Below, piece by piece: positions 1 through 6,225 of a stretch of DNA of 6,225 bases. The notes below the pieces were generated by a model. That model was given only the letters and a program-made list of their open reading frames with translations. It searched no databases and had not been told where the DNA came from. A program made the translations under genes and the position numbers. The DNA lies in NCBI GenBank assembly GCA_050175155.1, contig JBFXJF010000062.1, forward strand, positions 1 through 6,225. Direction: 5' to 3'. The DNA is from JBFXJF01 sp050175155 (GTDB lineage Bacteria; Bacillota; Bacilli; Tepidibacillales; Tepidibacillaceae). Position 1 is the first letter of the stretch; each line of letters opens with the position of its first letter.

Positions 1-3
1 ACT

Positions 4-66
4 GTTGCCAAAGAGGTATTATAACTATTACCTCAATGGTAATAGAAAATACTTATAGAGGCTAAC
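4..66 (+). promoter_or_regulatory. Structured intergenic element, copy 1 (upstream of the methyltransferase gene)
   Basis: First of three related elements. It opens with TGTTGCC (3-9). GAGGTA (13-18) is followed by its exact complement TACCTC (29-34) and then by a second GGTA (38-41), so TACC can pair either backwards or forwards. The forward hairpin is CTATTACC (25-32) with GGTAATAG (38-45), eight perfect pairs around a five-base loop. It is extended by GTATT (16-20) with AATAC (48-52). An outer stem joins GTTGCC (4-9) to GGCTAAC (60-66) with one bulged T. The sequence shows these pairings directly. That the element acts as RNA in the 5' leader of the downstream gene is inferred from its position. 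The strand is assigned on that basis, since a hairpin alone does not fix it. I do not recognise a known RNA family. Confidence 0.55.
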
Positions 67-71
67 CCAAA

Positions 72-103
72 GGGATAAATTAAATTTGTCCCAATTGGGG
101 ACA
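72..103 (+). promoter_or_regulatory. Two mutually exclusive hairpins in the methyltransferase leader
   Basis: GGGATAAAT (72-80) can pair with the segment 84-92 ending in GTCCC, giving a nine-pair stem with one T-G wobble. The same TGTCCC (87-92) can instead pair with GGGACA (98-103) around the loop AATTG. Both helices need bases 87-92, so only one can form at a time. CCC at 66-68 offers a third partner for GGG at 72-74. This layout is typical of attenuators and riboswitch expression platforms, but no known aptamer was recognised and the function is inference. Confidence 0.35.
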
Positions 104-122
104 GTTCTATTTATTCCTTTTT

Positions 123-139
123 AGTCCGCTCGGGCTTTT
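123..139 (+). terminator. Weak terminator-like hairpin 20 bases before the methyltransferase start
   Basis: AGTCC (123-127) pairs with GGGCT (132-136), including one T-G wobble, around the loop GCTC. Four T residues (136-139) follow or overlap the end of the stem. It could end transcription entering from upstream, or act as a conditional attenuator together with the alternative hairpins at 72-103. The stem has only five pairs and the T-tract is short, so strong intrinsic termination is doubtful. Confidence 0.3.
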
Positions 140-155
140 ACATAAAGAGGTATAA

Positions 156-1462
156 ATGTATTCTAAAATCGTAAAAAAATTAAGAGATTTAGAAAATGGT
201 AAAAAAGGACTTTGGATTAATAATCTTACTTTAAAAAAGAGTTTAGAAGTTGGGGATACAATTAATTGTATTTATGACTTTGAAAACAAAGTTTTAATCG
301 TAGAAAAAGCCGAGGTATTAGGAAATCATACTGTTTCTTTCAGAAAAAGCAATCCTAATGTTCCTATTTTGGATATAAAAAATGGATCTTTAACTAGATT
401 GTTTGAAGATGTTGAAAAAGTTGAAATACAATTTTATGAAAATAAGATTGTAGTAAAAACAGCTTTAGTAGAACAAAAGCAAAAAGAAAGAGAAGCAAAA
501 GAACAACTTAGGACATTTGAGTTATTTTGTGGAGGTGGTACTTTATCTGAACATTTTAAATATGCAGGCTTTACACCAATTGGTGGTTTAGAGTTTAATG
601 AAAATTGTTTAAAATACTTTGAGCATAATCATACTTCAAGTACATATACAATTCTTTCAGATATAAGAGATATTCTTCCAGAAGAGTATCCTAAAAATGT
701 TGATGTAGCATTATGTGGAATTCCATGCCAGCCATTCACAAAATCTAATAAACAAATGCAAGAAGCTCTTTCAAGACATAATAAAGGAGAATCAACTGAA
801 GAAGATATGATTCTTTTAGAGTCAAGATATGAAGCAGAGTATTTAACTTATTATGTGCTTGAAGCGATTAGAGCTATGAATCCAAAAACAGTAGTAGTTG
901 AAGAAGTAGTTGAATATTCTACTACAAATGCTGCAGAACTATTAAGAGGTATTCTAAAGCATATGAATTACGAGATAAGTGAAACTTTTCTTTAGGTTCT
1001 CATACAGCTAGAAAGAGATGGTGCTTAGTTGCAAATGCAGGAGAAAAAGTAGATTTAGATAATCTAATTCCAACAACTACAAAAACATTAATTGAGGTAA
1101 TTGGAAAAAATGTTGATGAAATAGAGTGGAAAAAAGTTTCTGATATTCAAAGACTTGAAACCGCATCTAAAAAAGATACCATTGGAATTAGAAGTTCATT
1201 AGCTACTGACACATACTGTAATACGATAACTTGCAATGGTACCCGTCACACAGAGCCATCACTTAAACATCCAACTGAAGATTTGTATTACGAATTCACG
1301 AATGAAGATATAAAAAAAATTCATGGACTTCATAACTATAAATTATCTGGAGTAAAAACTTGGGATAGGTATATTCTTGGTAATGGAGTGACGGATATGT
1401 TTTATCAAGTGGCATTAAGAATAAAAGAAGCTAATAAACAAACAAAATTTATAGCTGCTTAA
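156..1462 (+). pseudogene. C5-cytosine DNA methyltransferase, frameshifted
   Basis: Family enzymes transfer a methyl group from S-adenosylmethionine to C5 of cytosine in a specific DNA sequence. The ATG at 156 follows AAAGAGG (144-150) by five bases. Residues 1-118 form a basic N-terminal region with two similar segments (about 20-50 and 70-102), possibly small beta-barrel or AbrB-like DNA-binding units. The catalytic part follows: motif I FELFCGGG (121-128) and motif IV GIPCQPF with nucleophile Cys191. The motif VI position reads VVEEVV (247-252), with Glu where ENV is usual. Frame 0 stops at TAG 993-995 after ETFL. From 995 another frame continues with GSHTARKRWCLVANAG (motif VIII), a TIT-x-x-GTR stretch and GNGVTDMFYQVAL (motif X), ending at TAA 1460-1462. 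Adding one T near 993 would restore a 435-residue enzyme reading ETFLLGSHTARKRW. As read, the target-recognition and C-terminal parts are lost, so the product should be inactive unless the lesion is a sequencing error. No restriction endonuclease is seen beside it, so it looks like an orphan or mobile-element methyltransferase. Confidence 0.92.
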
Positions 1463-1481
1463 TAAACTAAAAAATAAATTT

Positions 1482-1546
1482 GTTGCTCATATGAGCCAAT
1501 CCACAAGGATACACGAAAGTCACTATCCTTGGAGGATAGGTGTATT
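1482..1546 (+). promoter_or_regulatory. Structured intergenic element, copy 2 (upstream of the ATPase gene)
   Basis: Related to the elements at 4-66 and 4582-4641. It begins with TGTTGC (1481-1486). AAGGATA (1505-1511) is followed by its exact complement TATCCTT (1524-1530) and by a second GGATA (1534-1538). The forward hairpin is CTATCC (1523-1528) with GGATAG (1534-1539) around TTGGA, and ATACAC (1509-1514) pairs with GTGTAT (1540-1545) outside it. Unlike the other copies, a perfect 12-base palindrome, GCTCATATGAGC (1485-1496), sits between the TGTTGC box and the first repeat word, and no outer stem with a bulged T is obvious. The rest of the 1463-1570 gap holds only AT-rich sequence and the strong ribosome site AAAGGAG (1559-1565) used by the next gene. 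Confidence 0.55.
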
Positions 1547-1570
1547 CTTTAAGTCTTTAAAGGAGATATT

Positions 1571-3166
1571 ATGACAACTTTAATAAATGAAAAAAGATTC
1601 TTTGAGCAAGTAGCACCATTCTTATTTAATAATGGAGATATGTTACCTGAAATGATTGAAAACGCAATTAGAGCGAAAGCTACTATGGTGAAAATAAGTA
1701 CAGAAAATGAGTTACTTGTAATTGAAAATAATGGTAAGGTTTTAGAAGATTTATCTAGTCTATTTATAGTTGCACAAAGTAATTATGATGATGATGTTGA
1801 AAAAGCACAAAAACCTGCTGGTATGGGAATATTATCACTTATTTCTAATGCTATAGAAGTTACATTTGAAAGTGGATATAATTCGATTAAAATTGATGGA
1901 AAAAAGTACTTCAATGATGAAAATTATAGAAGCACTTTACTTAATTCGATAGAAAAATCTGAAAAACATTTTAATGGTATGAAGATTACTGTTTTATTGA
2001 AAAAAGCTATTGATGGCATGATATTATATAAATTAAATGAACTTTTTGCATATTATGATATTGATATAACTTTTAATGATATTGCAATTAAAACAAAAAC
2101 AAAAATAGAAGCATTATTTGAAAAAGAAATCTCAAAAGGTGTAATAGCTCTAGTTCCTATGAAATCATTAAGTAATCATTGGGCTGGAAATACTGATGGT
2201 TATGTTATATGGCATGGAAAACTAATTAATGCACCACAAATTAAACCATTTACTATTATTGTTAATGGTAAAACGGATTTAGTTACACCTACACTACCAG
2301 ATAGGAAAGGTATTACTCTTGATAATGAAAGAGGAAAAGAACTTTCTGTAAAAATCGAAAATTTATTAAAAAATGAAATTCAGTCTTTCATAAATGAACA
2401 CGAAAATTTTAATGCAATCGAAAAAGTGTTAACAATGTTGTCGGGTTCTTATAATCTTGATAAATTAAGTAATTATTATGAATGTAGACGTTCTGATGAA
2501 AGTATGAAATATTTTGATAATAATAAAGGCGTAGAGGTTTACATTAATGGAGTATTGGACGGTGATGAGTATTTTAGCTTACTTGATGAGTGTTTAGAAA
2601 GTAGCAGTTTTAAATTTGTTAATTTAAAACTTGGTAATTCAAATGCTCCTAAATGGGTGCTTGATAGAGTACAAGATAGATGTATTTTTGAGGTGGAAAT
2701 ATCAGAGAAAGCAACTTATGCAAATAAGTATTATGTTTACAGAGATGATTTTGTAATAGTTGATTCTATTATATTAAATGGTAAAAAAATAAGTGCAGTT
2801 GAATCGAACTATAATGAAACTATATACTTTACTACAGAGTTTGATTATAGTGAATTTGCTTCTAAGAATTGTGAAAAATATTGTTACGATGAACAAAGTT
2901 ACAATGAAGCGCAGAATGAAATTCTTGAGGATTTTGAGTCAATAATAAATGTTTATAAAGATAATATTACAATCGATATGGACTATAAATTCAATCATGC
3001 AATTAGAAATATTGTTGATGCAAAAAGTATTAAGAAAGAAGATATATCAAAATTTGAAATTATAAAAAATGAAAATGGAAAATGGATGTTGAGTGTATAT
3101 CATAAAGAAGTAAAACTTGATGAAACTTTTGAGATATTTAATATTTTCAATGAACTAAATATTTAA
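1571..3166 (+). CDS. Divergent GHKL (HSP90/MutL/histidine-kinase-like) ATPase
   Basis: This intact 531-residue gene starts at ATG 1571, preceded by AAAGGAG (1559-1565) at good spacing. The first 100 residues look like a GHKL (Bergerat-fold) ATP-binding domain. The N-box is EMIENAIRA (27-35), where Glu27, Asn31 and Ala35 fit the usual ExxxNxxDA pattern, but Arg34 replaces the Asp. The G1 box is IENNGKV (51-57), with Asn in place of the usual ATP-contacting Asp of DxGxG. The G2 box is PAGMGILSL (82-90). The following 430 residues are not recognised; they are acidic, rich in Asn, Tyr and Ile, and have no signal peptide or membrane segment, so the protein is probably cytoplasmic. Such ATP-binding proteins occur in phages, plasmids and conjugative elements, usually without assigned function. 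Two altered box residues mean ATP hydrolysis, or even binding, is uncertain. It ends 28 bases before the PP-loop gene and is probably co-transcribed with it. Confidence 0.75.
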   Translation: MTTLINEKRFFEQVAPFLFNNGDMLPEMIENAIRAKATMVKISTENELLVIENNGKVLEDLSSLFIVAQSNYDDDVEKAQKPAGMGILSLISNAIEVTFESGYNSIKIDGKKYFNDENYRSTLLNSIEKSEKHFNGMKITVLLKKAIDGMILYKLNELFAYYDIDITFNDIAIKTKTKIEALFEKEISKGVIALVPMKSLSNHWAGNTDGYVIWHGKLINAPQIKPFTIIVNGKTDLVTPTLPDRKGITLDNERGKELSVKIENLLKNEIQSFINEHENFNAIEKVLTMLSGSYNLDKLSNYYECRRSDESMKYFDNNKGVEVYINGVLDGDEYFSLLDECLESSSFKFVNLKLGNSNAPKWVLDRVQDRCIFEVEISEKATYANKYYVYRDDFVIVDSIILNGKKISAVESNYNETIYFTTEFDYSEFASKNCEKYCYDEQSYNEAQNEILEDFESIINVYKDNITIDMDYKFNHAIRNIVDAKSIKKEDISKFEIIKNENGKWMLSVYHKEVKLDETFEIFNIFNELNI

Positions 3167-3194
3167 CACTATTTGTCTTTTATAGTTTACTTCT

Positions 3195-4574
3195 ATGAGC
3201 AAGAATGAATATAGAAATTTGCTTGACTATGCAGGAATTGATACAAAAGAAGATGAAAGACAAAATAGTAAACTAACTGTTTTGTCTTTTGGTGGAGGTC
3301 AAGATTCAACAACTATTTTATTAAAACTGATTTTTGATAAAGAGTTTAGAAGAAAGTATGCTCCGAACAATCTTCTAGTTTTGTTTGCAGATACAGGAAA
3401 TGAGCATCCTTTTACCTATGATTATATTGAAAGAGTAATTGAACCTTTATGTAAATTACATAATATAGAGTTCGTAAAGATTACTAATGATATGGGATAT
3501 CATGGTAAAACTTGGAAAACATTAACTTATCAATGGAGATTAAATACTCCTACAATTGGTTCAATGGCATATCCAAAAAGTTGTACTCATAATTTGAAAT
3601 TGAATCCTCAATATAACTATTTAGGAGATAGATTATCAAAAACTTTTAAAATTCCAAAAGGAAATAAGAAAGAGTATGAGCATTATGTAAAACAAAATGG
3701 ACGTATCAGATTTTTAATTGGCATAGCAAAAAATGAAGAAAAAAGAGTTAATGGTTATTGGTATATAAACTTTGATAATGAAATCATTCAAGGTAAAATC
3801 AAAACTATTAAAGGTATAGAGTATTTTGTATCAAATGGGCAACATTATGAAGTTTCTTATGTTAGTTCAAATAGATATATAAATATCCAAAACAAAACAA
3901 TAAAAATAGATTTTCAATATGATGTAGAATATGATGCATCTTGGAAAGAAAAAGCTTTGATAACCGAGTATCCTTTGATTGATATTGGTTATGATAGAAC
4001 AGCTTGTTAAGAGTACATAAATTCTCTTGATATAGAAGTTCCTTATCCTTCAAACTGTATGTTTTGCCCTTTTTCTAGTGGCTCTCATATGGAAATCTTA
4101 TGGCTTTATATGAATATGCCAGATAGATTTAATGAATGGGTTTCATTAGAGGAAAATAAGCTAAAACATTTCAAGAACAATCATAATATCATTTTGAATA
4201 AATTAAATAAACCTATTAATGAACAAAAGTTTACTTTAAAGATAGATTTCTTAAATGAAGCATCAATTACTTACTTAAATGAACAACTATCAATTGCAAA
4301 AAAAACTAATACTCAAATAACAATAAATTGTTTGAACTACTTAGAAAATAATGCAATTGAAGATTTTATTCAAAGTAATAATGATGTAATAAGAATAAGA
4401 GTTCCTAATCTTGGAGCTAATGCAAGAGTTCATAAAGAAGGTTTAAAAAAAGGAGAAGCTTTTACATTAACTGATATGTTAAAAGAAGCTCAAGAAAAAT
4501 ATCCAAATGTGACACTTGAAGAAATACAAAGATACAAATTCTCTCATGGAAATTGTGTCGAGTCACAATATTAA
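3195..4574 (+). pseudogene. PAPS reductase-like PP-loop protein, interrupted by an in-frame stop
   Basis: Members of this N-type ATP pyrophosphatase (adenine nucleotide alpha-hydrolase) family activate substrates by adenylation or reduce PAPS; relatives include CysH, DndC and many phage proteins. The PP-loop SFGGGQDS is at residues 31-38. ADTGNEHP (65-72), SCTHNLKLNP (129-138) and IGIAKNEEKR (175-184) fit the family. Residues about 185-250 look like an extra beta-rich insertion. TEYPLIDIGYDRTAC (257-271) is then cut by TAA 4008-4010. The same frame continues without a break: EYINSL, a CxxC in SNCMFCPFSSGSH, and the terminal KFSHGNCVESQY motif. One base change (for example AAA to TAA) would explain it; read through, the protein is 459 residues. 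The downstream half has a Met at 4059 but no ribosome site. Frame 0 is closed upstream by TAG 3183, so ATG 3195 is the likely start, although no Shine-Dalgarno is visible. Reinitiation after the ATPase stop at 3166 is possible. The two fragments together are convincing as one broken gene, but the exact substrate cannot be told. Confidence 0.87.
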
Positions 4575-4581
4575 AAAACTT

Positions 4582-4641
4582 GTTGCCTAAGAGGGTATTT
4601 ACTTACCCTTGAGGGTAATAGTATTTGCTCTCTCGGTTAAT
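4582..4641 (+). promoter_or_regulatory. Structured intergenic element, copy 3 (upstream of the unknown gene)
   Basis: This is the closest match to the copy at 4-66: the first 14 bases, TGTTGCCTAAGAGG (4581-4594), differ at one position, and GGTAATAG (4614-4621) is identical. AGGGTA (4592-4597) is followed by its complement TACCCT (4604-4609) and a second GGGTA (4613-4617). The forward hairpin is TTACCC (4603-4608) with GGGTAA (4613-4618) around TTGA. It is extended by TAC with GTA, then GTA with TGC (one wobble), then GAG (4591-4593) with CTC. The outer stem GTTGCC (4582-4587) with GGTTAAT (4635-4641) keeps the same bulged T, using a G-T pair where copy 1 has G-C. A small AAGC/GCTT hairpin (4647-4658) and the ribosome site AGAGAG (4671-4676) follow. 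No convincing promoter was found. Confidence 0.55.
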
Positions 4642-4684
4642 TATAAAAGCAAAGGCTTATTAAATAATAAAGAGAGAAAATAAA

Positions 4685-6225
4685 ATGAAAAAAACAATAA
4701 TTGAAATTATAAAAAAAGAATTATCAGCATATGAAGCAAACCTTAGTGTTTTTAAAGGAGGCATGGAAAAGTATATAGAAACTTTAGAAGATTCTGATAC
4801 TTTTTATAATGAGGCAAGTACAATGGGAGCAATTACTGCATTAAAAGATATATTACTTAAGCTAGACTCAATTAAAGTATTTTTGGAAATGCATGTAGAT
4901 ATTAATGAAATTTTTAATTGCGTTGATAATACATTGGTTGCAACTCTAAAAACAAAAAACTCACAATATGATGTTATTTTTAGAAAAAAAGAAACGGAAC
5001 AATTTATTGATGTTTCTGAAGTTGATGATTATGGTCAATACATAGCGATTGAAGGAAAATTTCAAGCTAATATGCATGGTGTTAATCAAATCAAAGATTT
5101 AATTTCATCATATGAAATTGTAGAAGTAGTATATAGACCTGATTTTGATAAACTTGACGATTCTGTAAGCTTTGAACTTTCAAATGTTTGGATAAGTAAA
5201 GTAGAGTTAGAATTAGAATTATCTAAACAAGGTATAGATACATCTTTTATTGAAGAAATCAAAACCAACGAACTTGATTGTCATCCATTTTTAATAGATT
5301 CATATGATTATGAATGGGATTCAGATAATGAAGTGTTTAAAATAAAACAAAAGCCTTGCCCAACTACTTTAGTTGAAAAGAATGCAAATTTAATAGTTCA
5401 AAATCCAAAACAAGCACTAGAATTTATGTTTGATAATGTTGAAAATGAATGTTCAATGACGGATCCTAATGGATATCTTGATTGCTATTTCTTTTACTAC
5501 AATGGAGTTAAATATCATATAGAGATTAAAAACAATAAAGATATTAAACTAATGAAACCAGATGATAGTGGCTGGGACGTAATACTAAACACAATTACAA
5601 AAAATCAATATAGTATTATTGATTCTCATGGAATAAAAAAATTAATAACTGTTCCAGAGGATATATTAAAAGAATATTGGAATGAAATCATATCAGATAT
5701 TGATTATAACTCAAATAATGATGGTTCTGGAAATGGAAACATTATAATTGAAAACAATAGATATGGTTCTAACGCTGATAGCTATAAAATTGAATACACT
5801 TGGCAAAATGCTAATTATGATTATTTAAAAATTTCTGATGAGAATTACGAAATATGTGGAGCATCGAAGCTTGAATTAGCCAGAATCTTCTCAGAAAAGT
5901 TTTTCTCAAAAAGTGAATTAGTTTCTTCATTTATTGATTATTGTAGAGGTTCTGGAATATCAATTAATAAAGAAGTAGTAGATGAAGTATTCTCAATTAC
6001 TAGCAAATATAAATTAATATTAGAAGATAAATATGTTGCAAAAATCAAAAATCAATATTTTATTGCAGATGATGAAAATGGAATAAATAGTAAGCCTTTA
6101 GAATATCTACCTGAAGGTATTGAAATGGATTTCCTAAATAAACTTTGCGATGTATTTGATGACAAAATAAAAATCTACGCTTTTAAAAATAATTGCTCTG
6201 TATTTGAAGAAAAAAGAGTAATTAA
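4685..6225 (+). CDS. Large hypothetical protein, 3' end beyond the window
   Basis: An open frame of 513 codons runs from ATG 4685 to the last base without a stop. AAAGAGAG (4669-4676) lies eight bases upstream of the ATG, which supports this start. I do not recognise the family. Residues 1-70 are predicted helical and begin MKKTIIEIIKKELSAYE. Residues 90-180 alternate hydrophobic and charged residues and include IAIEGKF (120-126) and VELELELS (173-180), suggesting beta-strands. Residues 262-290 include DCYFFYYNG and YHIEIKN, strand-like again. A Gly/Asn/Asp-rich linker, NSNNDGSGNGN (342-352), separates this from a C-terminal part. That part has a helical region (about 394-442, ASKLELARIF and INKEVVDEVF) that could be a winged-helix or protein-contact domain. 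It is strongly acidic, with no signal peptide or membrane segment. Codon use matches its neighbours. It lies alone after the third structured leader, so it may be a separate unit from the ATPase and PP-loop pair. Confidence 0.85.
   Translation, partial: MKKTIIEIIKKELSAYEANLSVFKGGMEKYIETLEDSDTFYNEASTMGAITALKDILLKLDSIKVFLEMHVDINEIFNCVDNTLVATLKTKNSQYDVIFRKKETEQFIDVSEVDDYGQYIAIEGKFQANMHGVNQIKDLISSYEIVEVVYRPDFDKLDDSVSFELSNVWISKVELELELSKQGIDTSFIEEIKTNELDCHPFLIDSYDYEWDSDNEVFKIKQKPCPTTLVEKNANLIVQNPKQALEFMFDNVENECSMTDPNGYLDCYFFYYNGVKYHIEIKNNKDIKLMKPDDSGWDVILNTITKNQYSIIDSHGIKKLITVPEDILKEYWNEIISDIDYNSNNDGSGNGNIIIENNRYGSNADSYKIEYTWQNANYDYLKISDENYEICGASKLELARIFSEKFFSKSELVSSFIDYCRGSGISINKEVVDEVFSITSKYKLILEDKYVAKIKNQYFIADDENGINSKPLEYLPEGIEMDFLNKLCDVFDDKIKIYAFKNNCSVFEEKRVI

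Noticed and set aside
4..66. Integron attC site, suggested by the GTT...AAC ends and the bulged base in the outer stem
   Set aside because: attC sites read RYYYAAC at the left and GTTRRRY at the right. Here GTT is on the left and AAC on the right, the cores do not fit, and there is no integrase or cassette array in view.
984..997. Programmed ribosomal frameshift in the methyltransferase gene
   Set aside because: CTT TAG resembles a +1 site, but the conserved continuation is in the -1 frame and no canonical X XXY YYZ slippery heptamer is present; a lost T explains it more simply.
3862..4053. 63-codon open frame on the minus strand
   Set aside because: It lies antisense across the stop-interrupted part of the PP-loop gene, shows no domain, has no clear ribosome site, and the + strand carries clear family motifs here.
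4059..4574. Separate 171-residue gene starting at the ATG at 4059
   Set aside because: That Met lies inside the CxxC motif of the PP-loop family, the frame is continuous with the upstream half apart from one TAA, and there is no ribosome site before it.
4582..4641. CRISPR array or tandem direct repeats
   Set aside because: The three related elements are about 1.5 and 3.1 kb apart, vary in sequence, and have no regular repeat-spacer pattern.
5086..5268. 60-codon open frame on the minus strand
   Set aside because: Antisense to the long + strand frame from 4685; low-complexity Ser/Leu-rich translation, a by-product of the + strand codon use.

Overview
This is an AT-rich window (coding sequence dominated by TTA, ATA, AGA, AAA and GAA codons) from a low-GC bacterium or one of its phages or conjugative elements. 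Shine-Dalgarno sites are present at three of the four genes. The host cannot be named from this sequence. A low-GC Gram-negative such as an Arcobacter-like campylobacterote is only one guess among several. All four genes lie on the + strand. The content (a C5-cytosine DNA methyltransferase without a visible restriction partner, a GHKL-type ATPase, a PAPS-reductase-like PP-loop protein and a large unrecognised protein) is typical of the cargo of phages, large plasmids and integrative conjugative elements, not of core chromosome.

Layout: 1-155 is a highly structured leader with several hairpins, some mutually exclusive. 156-1462 is a methyltransferase gene broken by a one-base frameshift near 993. 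1463-1570 is a structured intergenic region. 1571-3166 is an intact gene for a divergent GHKL/HSP90-like ATPase. 3195-4574 is a PP-loop (PAPS reductase-like) gene interrupted by one in-frame TAA at 4008-4010. 4575-4684 is a third structured intergenic region. 4685 to the end is a protein of at least 513 residues with no family I recognise, running off the window.

The most unusual feature is in the non-coding DNA. Each of the three long intergenic regions starts with TGTTGC and holds the same three-part arrangement: a short word X, its exact reverse complement X', then X (or its core) again after a 4-5 base loop. X differs each time (GAGGTA, AAGGATA, AGGGTA), but the complement changes with it. 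Copies 1 and 3 also share an outer stem with a bulged T. This compensating variation suggests a real, repeated structure that can switch between two hairpins. It sits just before each transcription or translation unit: the methyltransferase, the ATPase plus PP-loop pair, and the unknown gene. I do not recognise it as a described class.

The two broken genes keep full coding potential and family motifs on both sides of each lesion. They are therefore recent mutations, sequencing or assembly errors, or (less likely) recoding events. No decay has followed.
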